A stretch of 64,000 nt of DNA from Flabesymbios commensalis (GCA_964017125.1 OZ024908.1:65325993-65389992), one strand, 5' to 3'. Counted from the first letter of the stretch, positions 31,720 to 42,209 are shown. The notes: generated from the letters alone by a model not told the origin. Made by a program: numbers and translations.

Positions 31720-32310
31720 TGAGAAATGACTTGCCTTCTGGCTATCTACAATCAAGAGCAGAATGGTGGTCTCTTCTGCGACCAAAGTGGCTCCGGCAAC
31801 TCGTGTCAAGTGTGTTCTTGTCAACACCCGCCCGCCTGGGTCATCTTCACACTGAGACCCATTTGCGGGCTAAATCTCGATCACTCTTGACGAGAACACA
31901 CAAGTTATGCCGGTTTTTGTGAATGAAGTAATCAGGGACAGTCTGTGGCGTGTCTCCCCCACTTGACCCTGAATCAACCCACAAGACGTGATCCCATTGA
32001 TCCCATTGACAATGGGCAAGATACAAAAGAACGACCGCGGCAAAGGTAGGCCTAGAGCCGAAAATGCTACAGCTTGAACATTGTGGGCCTATTTCTGAAA
32101 TCTGTTCCACAAAGCTGTGTGGTAAACGTCTCCCACACAAAGACTCCACGCGATTGCTCAAAACGCGACCGTTATGACAGGTTTTATAAAATGACAGACG
32201 ACGGCAGCATGTCACACCAGAAAGACTGTTACCGCCTTGGCAGCCTAAGCAATAGCAGCGATCCTAGTGGTGATCCCTGGTGGGTATTCCGGCTGAGACG
32301 GGCCTAACGT
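31720..32310. other. GC-richer island; possible first exon on +
   Basis: Clearly richer in G+C and CpG than the neighbouring AT-rich DNA and free of the usual MITE words. On the plus strand ATG at 32192 in AAAATGA context opens a frame MTDDGSMSHQKDCYRLGSLS... that could end at a donor CTG|GTGGGT near 32278-32285. Minus-strand frames also overlap. It could be a 5' exon or promoter region of an unseen gene, or unique intergenic DNA; evidence is weak. Confidence 0.22.
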
Positions 32311-32689
32311 AATATTGAATAAATCCTGCAGCGATTTAGTTAAGATTATGAACATAAGCTAGAAGTATCGGTTGAGTATGTAGACATATATAACAGTGAT
32401 GACCAATGTAGGCCTATGTACGCCTCAGGTGTGAGCGCAACGACACCGTGAATGAAGCAAGAGAGGGTATTATCAATCACAACATACATCATGGATGGGG
32501 GAACATTAAGTCAAATAGTGTTTTAGGTACTTATTGTTTTTAGATATAATGCCAACAACGACAAGGGAAGTAGAGGCGCATACTACCAGTTATCAAGGTG
32601 TTTAACATGCACAGGGTTAATCAAAGGCCTCTATTTGGTGGGGTTGAATGTTTAATGTGAAGTGACAATAGTTCATATGGGGCCCTCGG

Positions 32690-32825
32690 AGTGCAGAATG
32701 GCCAGATAAAACACTGCGCCACTTCTCCGTCACAGTTGTTTCCCACAATACTGACTATTGCCAGAAAAAAATATTTTTTTTACTTTTTCATTGAAACTTG
32801 AATACTAGAGCGGGGGAAGAGCAAT
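32690..32825 (-). mobile_element. Old SINE fragment
   Basis: CCGTCACAGTTGTTTCCCACA and TTCATTGAAACTTGAATACT, AGAGCGGGG correspond to the SINE linker with the CCCGCTCTGGCATTCAAG variant seen at 54.3 and 62.8 kb. Confidence 0.6.
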
Positions 32826-32884
32826 GTCTGACGTGACATGAATTCAGCGTAATCAGATCCCCCGCCCACAATCACCAATAACAC

Positions 32885-32970
32885 GGACTGGATTCCAAGC
32901 AAACACGAGACATCGACCCAATGTTAGACCAATGTTGGGTCAGCGTCAAAGACGGTGGCTCAGTCTGAAA
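32885..32970. mobile_element. G-type fold-back, left arm and centre
   Basis: CCAAGCAAACACGAGACATC, CCAATGTTGGGTCAGCGTC, centre GTCAAAGAC; right arm missing. Confidence 0.7.
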
Positions 32971-33204
32971 TTATCAAATGAACGACGCGGATGAAGCATA
33001 TTCGAGATCGAATCAGAATGGTATTTTTTAAAGTTGTATACCTTGGTGTATTGTGTGAAGGGGTGGTTGGTTGCAGAAAGGTGGTGCATATAATATAATG
33101 CCATCGGGCTTAAAATCTGGCTTGAATACATTATTATCCATTTAGTCGTAATATAAAAAAATTGTGAATGAATATCGCCATGAAGCTGTTTCTGCACATT
33201 TTAA

Positions 33205-33683
33205 CCCTTTCACCGCTAATCACGATTATAACCGCTGTAACCCTTCAACCGCCGGTACCGCATATATTCGGGTTCTCATTTTTTGTTAGCACATTAAGTA
33301 CCACATTTTAAAAATGTTAAAGATTAAATGTGACATAAACCAGCAAGATTTGAAAAGAGTTGACCTCCATTTTGTCAAATCTGAATAATTTTCACTCACT
33401 TGAAGTTGTGGATCGCGGCAGCGAGACACAACTTCAAGTGGGTGAAAATCCAAATTGAAAAATTTGGAGGTTAAAGGGTTAAATAAGTTTTATTACCCCA
33501 TCAAATCACTCTTATTGGGCCTGAGCTATGTGTTTATATTTTTTCTCACCAGTCCCGTCATAGTCATGATAGACAAAATAAATGCAAATGTCATTGTTGA
33601 AACACACATGTTGAAACACACATGTTACGATCCGCTAATAAAATTGATTTAAAAATAATGTCGCCCTTATGGAGCTTAAAGGG
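33205..33683 (+). mobile_element. Family F copy split by a family A copy
   Basis: F left end CCCTTTCACCGCTAATCACG after TTAA 33201-33204; the F body resumes after the A insertion (CCCATCAAATCACTCTTATT) and ends GCTTAAAGGG before TTGA. The F hairpin itself is not recognisable. Confidence 0.7.
33241..33478 (+). mobile_element. TTAA MITE, family A, nested in F
   Basis: Flanks GTAA (33237-33240) and TTAA (33479-33482); termini CCCTTCAACCGCC / GGAGGTTAAAGGG, 238 bp. Hairpin loop is GGCA rather than GTCA; the C...G closure is kept. Confidence 0.88.
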
Positions 33684-33828
33684 TTGAAATTATTACAAAA
33701 TCAACTGTGCTGTATAGTAAGAAGATAAACCAATATTTTGTTAGATTATGTTATTTTTAATTTAAAATATATTTGTCTCATTAGAAGGCGGAAATGGCTC
33801 TCATAATTCCCAGCTTCTAGTGAGTTAA

Positions 33829-34156
33829 AGCGACACAATCAGGCCAAAATCGTCATTTTCATTTTGGCTTCTTGATATGTTCATAATATGTCAACATTTC
33901 CATAGACTATAAATGCGTAAGTTATTTAAATTTCGTGTTGTGCGTTTACCAGAAATAAGGACGAAATTTCATTTCGGACATGCATGTCCAAAATAAGAAT
34001 AACTGATAAATGGGACTTTCGGCACACTTGTTACGTTGTTACCTCAACTCAAAATTTAAAAGACTTCCACAATATTCTAGTCTATGGACATGCTCACATA
34101 ATAGACATATAAGGACGCGAAAATAAAATTTGGGCTTTGGATGATTTTCGGCCTGA
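33829..34156. mobile_element. P element, TTAA-flanked (328 bp)
   Basis: TTAA 33825-33828 and 34157-34160; ends AGCGACACAATCAGGCC / GGCCTGAT. Internal ACGAAATTTCATTTCGG hairpin, then GGACATGCATGTCC. Related to 24187-24408 and 45515-45706. Confidence 0.75.
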
Positions 34157-34159
34157 TTA

Positions 34160-34385
34160 ATTTATCTTAATTTAATTTTCGTCTATTTAAAGTTGTTTCT
34201 CGTTGCAGCGACCCACGACTTGAAGTGAGTGACAATTTCTCTATTTGTTTAGTTTGAGAACAATTTTTTGCAAATCTTTACTTTTAAACACACATTTTGT
34301 TCCCAATAATAGTGATTTAATCGGCTAATAAAACAGATTAAAGCTGACTATAGTATTACGTAGCGCTCAAATGGTTTAAATAACA
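34160..34385 (-). mobile_element. Family F copy, aged
   Basis: Hairpin TTTAAAGTTGTTTCTCG / CGACCCACGACTTGAAGTGA with degraded apex, then F body CCCAATAATAGTGATTTAAT and end CGTAGCGCTCAAA. Confidence 0.6.
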
Positions 34386-34733
34386 CTACACAATACAGCG
34401 GTGGAAGTATCTTTAAAATGCATCACGTAAAGTACCTCTTCCATTCTAGCCTGGGGGTTGGGGGGGGGGGGGCAAATGAGCTGTGACCACAAGTACGTGA
34501 CGTCACTCGCAGAAACTGAAATTTAATGTGGAAGAAGTGTATGAAAGTGATATGACACACAGATGAATTTTCCATTCTTGAGATGATTTAGTTGAGGTCA
34601 CAGCTGAACAACAGGAACTGAATCTGAAAATGGAGAATATGTCTTAATGACAATAATACATGGTTATTTCAACATATTATTCTGGTAGAAATATAATAAA
34701 CTCGGGCGTTTATGGATGAATGGTCTGCTTTAA

Positions 34734-34970
34734 CCCTTTAACCGCCGGTGTCGCATATATTAGGGTTTTCATTTTTTATTAGCACATTAAGTACCACATT
34801 TTAAACATGTTAAAGATAAAATATAACATCAATCAGCAATATTTGAAAACAGTTGACCTCCATTTTGTCAAATCTGAATAATTTTCACTCACTTGAAGTT
34901 GTGGATCGCGTCAGCGAGACACAATTCAAGTGGGTGAAAATTTAGATTAAATAATTTGGCGGTTAAAGGG
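34734..34970 (+). mobile_element. TTAA MITE, family A, unit 1 only
   Basis: TTAA 34730-34733 and 34971-34974. Unit 2 has GCTTTGAGTTCTG at the same place (about 37168), i.e. one TTGA in place of TTAA-element-TTAA: a direct empty-site proof of the boundaries. Hairpin at about 34888-34940, one arm with a 2-base loss. Confidence 0.95.
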
Positions 34971-35228
34971 TTAAGTTCTGCATAAAATATGTGATATATC
35001 GCTCTCATACCTCATTGTGCACTCAATCACAGTTTATTCTAGTAGCGTCACGGATACGGTGACAAGTAGCTGGCCATAACGCTTGAGATGACACACTTTA
35101 CGACTTAGCATCACTATATGCCAAGTCAACAGGTGATGTTTGCTTATCCCGGATTCCTCGGGCACCACTGCATCCCCTCATAGTCATGATCCCAGCAAAC
35201 ACGAGGCATTGACCTAATGTTGGCTTAA

Positions 35229-35468
35229 CCCTTGTCCTGTTGAATTGCTTCAATTGTATTTTTCGTCATTTGAAGCTGGAATTGCTAACGCAATTTCCAG
35301 CTTCAATTGACGAAAAATATTACTATTTATGAAAAATAGACATGTCTAAAATTAAATTATTGGATCAGCAAAAGGTCTATTAAATCAATTTTATCAAAAT
35401 TAAGTGATATTTTTATTGATCTAAAACATCCTTAACCCCGTATATATCCGGGCATAGCAGGACAAGGG
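35229..35468 (-). mobile_element. TTAA MITE, family C (type copy, 240 bp)
   Basis: TTAA 35225-35228, right TTTA; termini CCCTTGTCCTG / CAGGACAAGGG. Hairpin near the left end (about 35258-35322): arms TTTTCGTCATTTGAAGCTGG, inner stem AATTGC, loop GTTA on the minus strand. Near the other end CCCCGTATATATCCGGG. Confidence 0.9.
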
Positions 35469-35511
35469 TTTATGTCAGTCCACTGTCCGCGACGCTGTCC
35501 CAACATGAGCC

Positions 35512-35826
35512 GGGCGGGGGCCCTAGGGTAGTGGTTAGCACCGCTGCCTTTCACGCCAGAGTTAGGGGTTCGGTTCCCGGTCTCGGCGGTTTCAAAGAAA
35601 CAAAAATGTTTCTTCCCCATCCACGTGTGAAAGTTAGTATTGTGGGGAGCCTCCGTGACCGAGAGGTAGCGTGCTCGGCCTCAGACCGCCAGGGCTCGAA
35701 TTTCGAATCCTGTGTCTGGAGGACAGTGTCATCTCAATCATCTCGCCATCCTCAGGAGGTTCTCCTGGCCCAGTTTAGCCTATGAGTGCACAAAAGTGGC
35801 CTAAAGCCCGATTCATTTCATTTTTT
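35512..35826 (+). mobile_element. Two-headed tRNA SINE, full length, unit 1 only
   Basis: 12-bp duplication CCAACATGAGCC at 35500-35511 and 35827-35838; unit 2 has the single uninterrupted CCTACATGAGCC near 37700. Structure as 15248-15562. Confidence 0.95.
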
Positions 35827-35836
35827 CCAACATGAG

Positions 35837-36048
35837 CCTTGTCAGCGCGGGGACCGTCTTTATACGTCAGATTCTGAAGTCTAAAGACGGTCCCCGCACT
35901 GAAAGAATTAACCTATTTATAATAGTCGTAGACCCAAGATAGTTATTCAAATGGAACGAAAAGAGCTAAATATTACTAAACAGCCATGACTATTTCAATA
36001 TAAAAAAAAATATTTGGGCTTTTGGTTTAAATAAAAATATTTCAACGC
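35837..36048 (-). mobile_element. Family B copy in the nest (unit 1)
   Basis: CCTTGTCAGCGCGGGGACCG, shortened palindrome (GTCTTTATACGTCAGATTC / GAAGTCTAAAGACGG), body, end TTTCAACGCT before TTAA 36049-36052. Confidence 0.8.
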
Positions 36049-36052
36049 TTAA

Positions 36053-36289
36053 ACCTTTAACCGCCAAATTAGTCAATCTGAATTTTCACTCACTTGAAGT
36101 TGTGTCTCGCTGACGCGATCCACAACTTCAAGTGAGTGAAAATTATTCAGATTTGACAAAATGGTGGTCAACTGCTTTCAAATATTGCTGATTGATGTCA
36201 TATTTCATCTTTAACATGTTTGAAAAGTGTTACGTAATGTGCTAATAAAAATTACAACCCGCATATATGCGACACCGGCGGTTAAAGGG
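36053..36289 (-). mobile_element. Family A copy in the nest (unit 1)
   Basis: Shares TTAA 36049-36052 with B; right terminus GGCGGTTAAAGGG then TTGA. Hairpin at about 36086-36140. Confidence 0.88.
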
Positions 36290-36524
36290 TTGAACCAACA
36301 GTGGATCAATGTCTCGTGTTTGTTGTGAGTGTGGTGGTTACAACACAGAACACAGCTATTGATGACTATAATGGGCAAATGATGTCCTGTCGTGGGGCGG
36401 AGGGCTCTTCTGAAAAAACCAGAGCTTAACGACCATTCTTGAGATGATTCAGTTGAGGTCACAGCTGAACAACAGAAATTAAATCTGAAAATGGAAAATA
36501 TGTCCTAATGTCAGAGACTGTTAA

Positions 36525-37080
36525 AGGGACCCCTTGGGATGAGACATTTTCAATGTTGTCAAATTTGAAAATTAAATTTATATGAAGCTATATAACCTAC
36601 TGATCTTAACTAAAAATACAAAAAAGTAAAAAAAAAAACAATTTCAAAGCACCAAAAAAGAATGAAATAGTTATATTTTCAGGTCGTATATTGCCATATA
36701 AATAAAACAAGTCAGAAATATACCGCACTTTACACTACATATTCCCACGTCTTGGACGGTAAGATCAAAGCAATCGCCGCTAATTCGTGTCTTATAGTCA
36801 GGACATGAGGGGATACACCTGCAACAATTATTGTCTGCCCAACGCTGGGCCGACGGCATCAACATGTGGCCCAATGCTGTATGAACATTTAACCGTCCTT
36901 TAGCAGGTGTTTATGTATACGAAAAGTTTGTTTTGGTTTTAAGCGGATTCATAGAAATGTTGGTAATAAAATATATATAAAAATCTAAAAACTTTGAGAA
37001 AAATAAAATCATGTTCTGGGGGATACACTACTTCATTACTAAGCTTAAAACGAAAATTGATGTCATCCAGAGGAGCTGCT
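36525..37080. mobile_element. V element, TTAA-flanked, unit 2 only (556 bp)
   Basis: TTAA 36521-36524 and 37081-37084; weak inverted ends AGGGACCCCTTGGGATGA / TCATCCAGAGGAGCTGCT. AT-rich, with a G-type fragment (CAACGCTGGGCCGACGG) at about 36840. Absent from the matching place in unit 1 near 34657, where a further short stretch is also missing. Confidence 0.65.
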
Positions 37081-37430
37081 TTAATAAGGACAATAATACA
37101 TGGTTATTTCAACATATTATTCTGGTAGAAATATAATAAACTCGGGCGTTTATGGATGAATGGTCTGCTTTGAGTTCTGAATAAAATATGTGATATATCG
37201 CTTTAATCATACCTCATTGTGCACTCAATCACAGTTTATTCTAGTAGCGTCACCGATACGGTGACAAGTAGCTAGCCATAACGCTTGAGATGACACACTT
37301 GGCGACTTAGCATCACTATATACCAAGTCAACAGGTGATGTTTGCTTATCCCGGATTCCTCGGGCACCACTGCATCCCCTCATAGTCATGATCCCAGCAA
37401 ACACGAGGCATTGACCTAATGTTGGCTTAA

Positions 37431-37670
37431 CCCTTGTCCTGCTGAATTGCTCCAATTGAATTTTTCGTCATTTGAAGCTGGAATTGCTAACGCAATTTCC
37501 AGCTTTAAATGACGAAAAATATTACTATTTATAAAAAATAGACATGTCTAATATTAAATTATTGGATCAGCAAAAGGTCTATTAAATCAATTTTATCAAA
37601 ATTAACTGATATTTTTATTGATCTAAAACATCCTTCACCCCGTATATATCCGGGTATAGCAGGACAAGGC
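37431..37670 (-). mobile_element. TTAA MITE, family C (unit 2)
   Basis: TTAA 37427-37430 and 37671-37674 intact; 240 bp, few differences from 35229-35468. Confidence 0.9.
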
Positions 37671-37708
37671 TTAATGTCAGTCCACTGTCCACGACGCTGT
37701 CCCTACAT

Positions 37709-37923
37709 GAGCCTTTTCAACGCGGGGACAGTCTTTATACGTCAGATTCTGAAGTCTAAAGACGGTCCCCGCACTGAAAGAATTAACATATTTATAATAG
37801 TCGTAGACCCAAGATAGTTATTCAAATGGAACGAAAAGAGCTAAATATTACTAAACAGCCATGACTATTTCAATATAAAAAAATTGATTTGGGCTTTTGG
37901 TTTAAATAAAAATATTTAAACGC
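37709..37923 (-). mobile_element. Family B copy (unit 2)
   Basis: CTTTTCAACGCGGGGACAG start; same shortened palindrome as in unit 1. Confidence 0.8.
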
Positions 37924-37927
37924 TTAA

Positions 37928-38165
37928 ACCTTTAGCCGCCAAATTATTCAATCTGAATTTTCACTCACTTGAAGTTGTGTCTCGCTGACGCGATCCACAA
38001 CTTCAAGTGAGTGAAAATTATTCAGATTTGACAAAATGGAGGTCAACTGTTTTCAAATATTGCTGATTGATGTCGGGTTTTATTTTTAACATGTTTAAAA
38101 GCTGGTACTTAATGAGCTAATAAAAAATGAAAACTCGCATATATGCGAAACCGGCGGTTAAAGGG
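37928..38165 (-). mobile_element. Family A copy (unit 2)
   Basis: Shares TTAA 37924-37927 with B; termini ACCTTTAGCCGCC / GGCGGTTAAAGGG. Confidence 0.88.
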
Positions 38166-38313
38166 TTGAACCAACAGTGGATCAATGTCTCTTGTTTGCT
38201 GTGAGTGTGGTGGTTACAACACAGAACACAGCTATTGATGACTATAATGGGCAAATGATGTCCTGTCGTGGGGCGGAGGGCTCCTCCGAAAAAAATACAG
38301 AGCTTAACGACCA

Positions 38314-38650
38314 AATAGAGAGAAAATCCTGGTCAATAGAACCTCTAATGTAACAAGTATTGGGGGGAAGGAGTGATGGAGTGGCGTGGGTAGAGATTAT
38401 GCAAATATGAACAACACCACGATCTCTCCTGTGTGTTGGTTATTACAGCTCGATCTGTCTACATGGTCATTTTCAGTTATCGGTGGTTTTTCTTCTTTTG
38501 ACCAATGAAAACGAAAAATAACCATGTTCACGTGCTTTCAATCATTTTACTTTTACGCTACACAGCGCGGAAGGATACTGAAATGTTACATGATATGATA
38601 TAAAGGGTTAATTAGCGGTGTAAGGGTTAATGCGTGACTACTTACTGTAT
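38314..38650. other. Spacer with one F terminus
   Basis: TTAATTAGCGGTGTAAGGGT at about 38608-38628 is an F-like terminus without body. Nothing else recognised. Confidence 0.4.
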
Positions 38651-38654
38651 TTAA

Positions 38655-38868
38655 CCCTTTACCCGCCGGTCCTGATTATATTTTTATTAGTATATTAAAA
38701 ACCATCTTTTAAACGTGATACAACGTGACATCAATCTATCAGCACAATTTCAAAATCGTTGACATCCATTTTGTGAAATCTGGATAATTTTCACTCACTT
38801 GAAGTTGTGGATCGCGTCAGACACAACTCCAAGTGGGTAAAAATTCCAATTAAATAACCTGGGGGTTA
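38655..38868 (+). mobile_element. TTAA MITE, family A, aged
   Basis: TTAA 38651-38654, CCCTTTACCCGCC start; hairpin lost its apical bases (GGATCGCGTCAGACACAAC), right terminus GGGGGTTAAATAA. Confidence 0.8.
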
Positions 38869-39160
38869 AATAAAACACAGTATTGTTTCAGTCGGAAAAG
38901 TGGGTAATTTTGGGAGAGGTGTATTTTTTCAATGAAAGTTTTTTGTCATGCCATTTTGAGGAGGGAATCACGCCACTTCTCAGAGCTGAAAATACAAAAA
39001 TGCACTCAGAAATAAATTTAATACGGATCCGGTAAAATTATTTACAAATAAAACCAAACGATAAACGATAGAAGATACGCTATTTTCCCTCTCTACTATG
39101 TGTCTATGCTTCTCGTCTATTACATAGAATAACAAGAACATGTTTTATTTTAGGTTTTAA

Positions 39161-39265
39161 CCCTTTCAGTGCGGGGGCCGATTTTAGACGGCAGAATCTG
39201 ACGTCAATAGACGTCAAAATCTGAGGTCTAAAGTCGATCCCCGTAATGAAGGAATTAAAAAGGCC
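39161..39265 (-). mobile_element. Family B hairpin end only
   Basis: TTAA 39157-39160 then CCCTTTCAGTGCGGGGGCCG, palindrome to CCCCGTAATGAAGGAATTAA; body absent. Confidence 0.75.
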
Positions 39266-39590
39266 AAAGAGTGGTATGCGCCACTTTATAAAGAGATAAA
39301 ACCTTTTACATGCCATTTGACTGATAAGGCCGTGTGGCATCCAGTTACATAATCAGAAAATCACAAAACCTGAATTATGACTGACATTATATTGATTCTG
39401 TGTTAATCTCGATTGAATGAGCGGCACAATAAAGCTGGAACAATTCAGAATCTGCGGTGGTTGCTTGTGCCTGGTGTGCTTTAAATTGTCCCTTCATTGT
39501 TTTCTGCAACTGAACTGCAATATGACAATATCTTACTCAGATCAAGTAAATATCTAATAAGCAATATTGATCGCAGACATTGCACTCTGG
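39266..39590. other. Spacer without recognised gene
   Basis: Nothing recognised. Confidence 0.5.
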
Positions 39591-39591
39591 A

Positions 39592-39682
39592 CCAGTGTCG
39601 GTTTAACATTGGACCGCCGTCACGGACGGCGGTTCTACGTTAAACCGACGCTGGCTTAAAGTTTCGTGATCACTGGGTGTTG
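39592..39682. mobile_element. G-type hairpin
   Basis: CCAGTGTCGGTTTAACATTG / TACGTTAAACCGACGCTGG arms with GACCGCCGTCACGGACGGCGG centre halves. Confidence 0.75.
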
Positions 39683-40104
39683 GGTAGAACGTGTGAGCCA
39701 TGATAATATTGATCAGCATTACGAGAATATGCGCCCGGCTGCCTTCTAATCTGACAGTGTCATTGCCTATTGAAGTGCTTTTGACAGAATATTTCTGGTA
39801 GGGTGACGTTGAATTGTTCACACGAAGCAGATTTTCATCTAATCACACCACCGATTATGTTCTCCGTTGGTTAAAAGTTTTGTGCACATACCAGGTTTTA
39901 AAGTAGCAGAATGTAAAATAGAAAGAGAGCTGCAGTTGCTACTGTTCGATTTTTAACAGTGGAATTGCTGCGATAAAATATTGAGACAAACCACACTTCC
40001 ATTGAAAAATCACGGCCCAGTTTCACCACAATGCCACTCAGTCGTTCCATAATATGCGCACGAACTACTACACCAATGCAGACACCTTTGTAGTACCTGC
40101 CGAA

Positions 40105-40360
40105 ACAAGTGTTTCTTCCCTGTTCACTCACAAAGATTCAATATCGCGGTAAACCAAAGGGTAGCATGCTCAGTCTTGAACTGCCAATATTACGTCGAGC
40201 GAAAAGGTAGCGTTTTCAGATTCGAACCACCGAAGCTCAACGTTTGAATCCTGACTGCCGGCAGGGTGAAGTCGCCTGCGCCATGTAATCATCTCCAGGA
40301 AGTTGTCCTGGCTCAGTATATGTCGCCGCCAAAAAAGACATCAAAGAATGATCAGCTGGT
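40105..40360 (+). mobile_element. Old SINE copy
   Basis: TGTTTCTTCCCTGTTCACTC, AGGTAGCGTTTTCAG, GTTTGAATCCTG and CCAGGAAGTTGTCCTGG follow the SINE order, but are strongly diverged with an extra tRNA-like repeat in the middle. Confidence 0.6.
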
Positions 40361-40402
40361 ATAAAAAACGATTGAAAAGAAGTATAATTTTCAAATAATA
40401 GA

Positions 40403-40497
40403 AATATTTTTGTCATTTGGAGCTGGGAAGTGCGTTAGCAATTCCAGCTTCAAAAGACGAAAAGTGCAATTGAACCAATTCAGCATGGCAAGCTACA
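40403..40497 (+). mobile_element. Family C hairpin-end fragment
   Basis: TTTTTGTCATTTGGAGCTGG, apex TGC-GTTA-GCA, CCAGCTTCAAAAGACGAAAA, then CAATTCAGCATGGCAAG (eroded C terminus). Confidence 0.75.
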
Positions 40498-41116
40498 AGT
40501 CACTCAGCTGCAGCGAGCTTTTAGTACGGATCGAAGTTTTGTCTGAACTGCTTGCAAAGTTAAGCCGGGCCCTGGATGAGAAAGCAATAACCGATTGCTG
40601 TTTTAAACAGAGAAATAGTACTGCCTCATAACTTTTCGCTGTCAGGGCTTCCCGTTGATAAATTAACTTGGGATAATAAAAATGAAATCACAGGCCATGC
40701 TGGATATGATGCAGCGTTTTTTGTCGAGTTCGACTCAACGAAGAATTTGCACTTTTATATGTTTTTAATGACTGGCTCTCGCTCATGCTAAGCACGTGTC
40801 TTACTTTGGATAAAGGCAGTGGACTGAGTGTTAATTCTCTTGACTTTCATGCGTGAGTAAAATGTAAGGTTCAGCCATCATTAACACAAGACGTTGAACC
40901 AATGCTGGGTCAATGCTGTTCCAGTTCCGTAGACAGTGGGCCAACATTAAACCAGAATCACTATTAGAAATAATAATATTCACTTTAGCTTAACGATAGT
41001 TTATATTGGCCATAGTATAAGACGTTCGCCGAACATGGACCCAGTACTTGACCAAGATCCTGTATTAACATGATGAGCTATGATATTTTTTCTCACAGAT
41101 CAACAGCCTGGAATAT
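40498..41116. other. Spacer with a G-type fragment
   Basis: G-type pieces at about 40880-40960 (ACGTTGAACCAATGCTGGGT, GTGGGCCAACATTAA). No gene recognised. Confidence 0.45.
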
Positions 41117-41264
41117 ATGCATACGGCAATGTTGAGAAGGCGAGATGGGCTCATCTCAGAACTAGTCACCACATCGAACCCGAGCCCTTAGGCGAGGGCT
41201 TTATGTGGTGACTTGTGCTGAGATGAGCCTATCTCGCCGTACCCAACGATACAGTATGCATTTT
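41117..41264. repeat. O hairpin, 148-bp palindrome, single copy
   Basis: Arms ATGCATACGG ... GGCGAGATGGGCTCATCTCA / mirror with some mismatches, then GTCACCACAT and GAGCCCT-TAGGCG-AGGGCT at the apex. No relative elsewhere in the window. Confidence 0.8.
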
Positions 41265-41455
41265 CTCGTACGAATAGCTATCTGAAACGGCAAAATCAAG
41301 CAGAACAGCGAAGCGTATAGGAGAGACTGTGAGAAGGGCTGATCTCACCATACGTCTCGTAGTAAAAGTCAACAGCATGAGTGCAAGAATAAAAACATCT
41401 CAATATCCAACGGGATGTATGTAGTCCTAGGCAAAGTGCGGCTAAAACATACATA

Positions 41456-41474
41456 GATTGATTGATTGATTGAC

Positions 41475-41523
<49 letters not shown>

Positions 41524-41524
41524 A

Positions 41525-41603
<79 letters not shown>

Positions 41604-41604
41604 A

Positions 41605-41695
<91 letters not shown>

Positions 41696-41696
41696 A

Positions 41697-41776
<80 letters not shown>

Positions 41777-41777
41777 C
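41456..41777. repeat. (TTGA)n microsatellite, about 320 bp
   Basis: About 80 units; a TTAATTGA variant recurs at 41521, 41601 and 41693 (spacing 80 and 92 bp), and one CTGA unit lies near the left end. The open frame SINQ-repeat on the minus strand is a by-product. Confidence 0.97.
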
Positions 41778-41807
41778 ACGTGAACTGATCATTCTATTGA
41801 GAGAGCA

Positions 41808-41893
41808 GTATATCGTCCCTTGTATATGAAAGGATGTATCTGCTACTTTACAAAGTGGCAGATACACCCATTCATATCCAAGGGGACGATATA
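41808..41893. mobile_element. J hairpin, copy 2
   Basis: TATCGTCCCTTGTATATGAA / TTCATATCCAAGGGGACGATA with GTATCTGC-TACTTTACAAAGTG-GCAGATAC inside. Confidence 0.85.
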
Positions 41894-42209
41894 ATACAAA
41901 CCGTGATGTGTTTTAGTAGTGATAATAGGACAATTCACAAAGTAACAGGAATCATCATTTCAATCATGACAAGAAAAAGAGCACCATCTCTCTCATTGCC
42001 AGTTTTTACTTCCGGCATGTCACAAAAAGCCCAGTTCATGACTCATTACATTACCTTTCTTTTGCCGGAAGACATGCCTTTCTTTGTCTTCTTTCTTTGA
42101 ACTGACATTTTGTGAAAGGCCACGTCAGCAAATATTTTATGTGTACTTTATAACACGAGTATTGAAAAAGCCTGATTTAAAATAACTTCTGTATGATCTG
42201 CTGTTGATA

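Larger units (their letters stand above)
35191..36326. mobile_element. G hairpin hosting C, SINE, B and A (nested cluster)
   Basis: The G left arm CCCAGCAAACACGAGGCATT starts at 35191 and its right arm ATCAATGTCTCGTGTTTG ends near 36326. Between them are C in the left arm at TTAA, the SINE near the centre, then B and A in the right arm. About 110 bp of G has become 1.1 kb. Confidence 0.85.
34572..36432. repeat. Tandem duplication, unit 1
   Basis: Begins CCATTCTTGAGATGATT and ends GAGCTTAACGA; matches unit 2 (36433-38313) throughout. Relative to unit 2 it carries an extra A MITE (34734-34970) and an extra SINE (35512-35826), and it lacks the V element. The junction CGACCATTCTTGAG at about 36430 joins the end of one unit to the start of the next. 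Confidence 0.9.
37393..38203. mobile_element. G hairpin hosting C, B and A (unit 2 nest)
   Basis: Same nest as 35191-36326 without the SINE. Left arm CCCAGCAAACACGAGG, right arm GGATCAATGTCTCTTGTTTG. Confidence 0.85.
36433..38313. repeat. Tandem duplication, unit 2
   Basis: Matches unit 1. Contains its own C (37431-37670), B and A copies at the same relative places, so those insertions predate the duplication. Carries the V element that unit 1 lacks. Confidence 0.9.

Noticed and set aside
2520-38868. Regularly recurring hairpin units as a CRISPR array
   Set aside because: Repeats are dispersed by kilobases, occur in both orientations and have TTAA flanks and terminal repeats; the DNA is eukaryotic.
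41522-41779. 85-codon frame of repeating SINQ
   Set aside because: By-product of the (TTGA)n tract.
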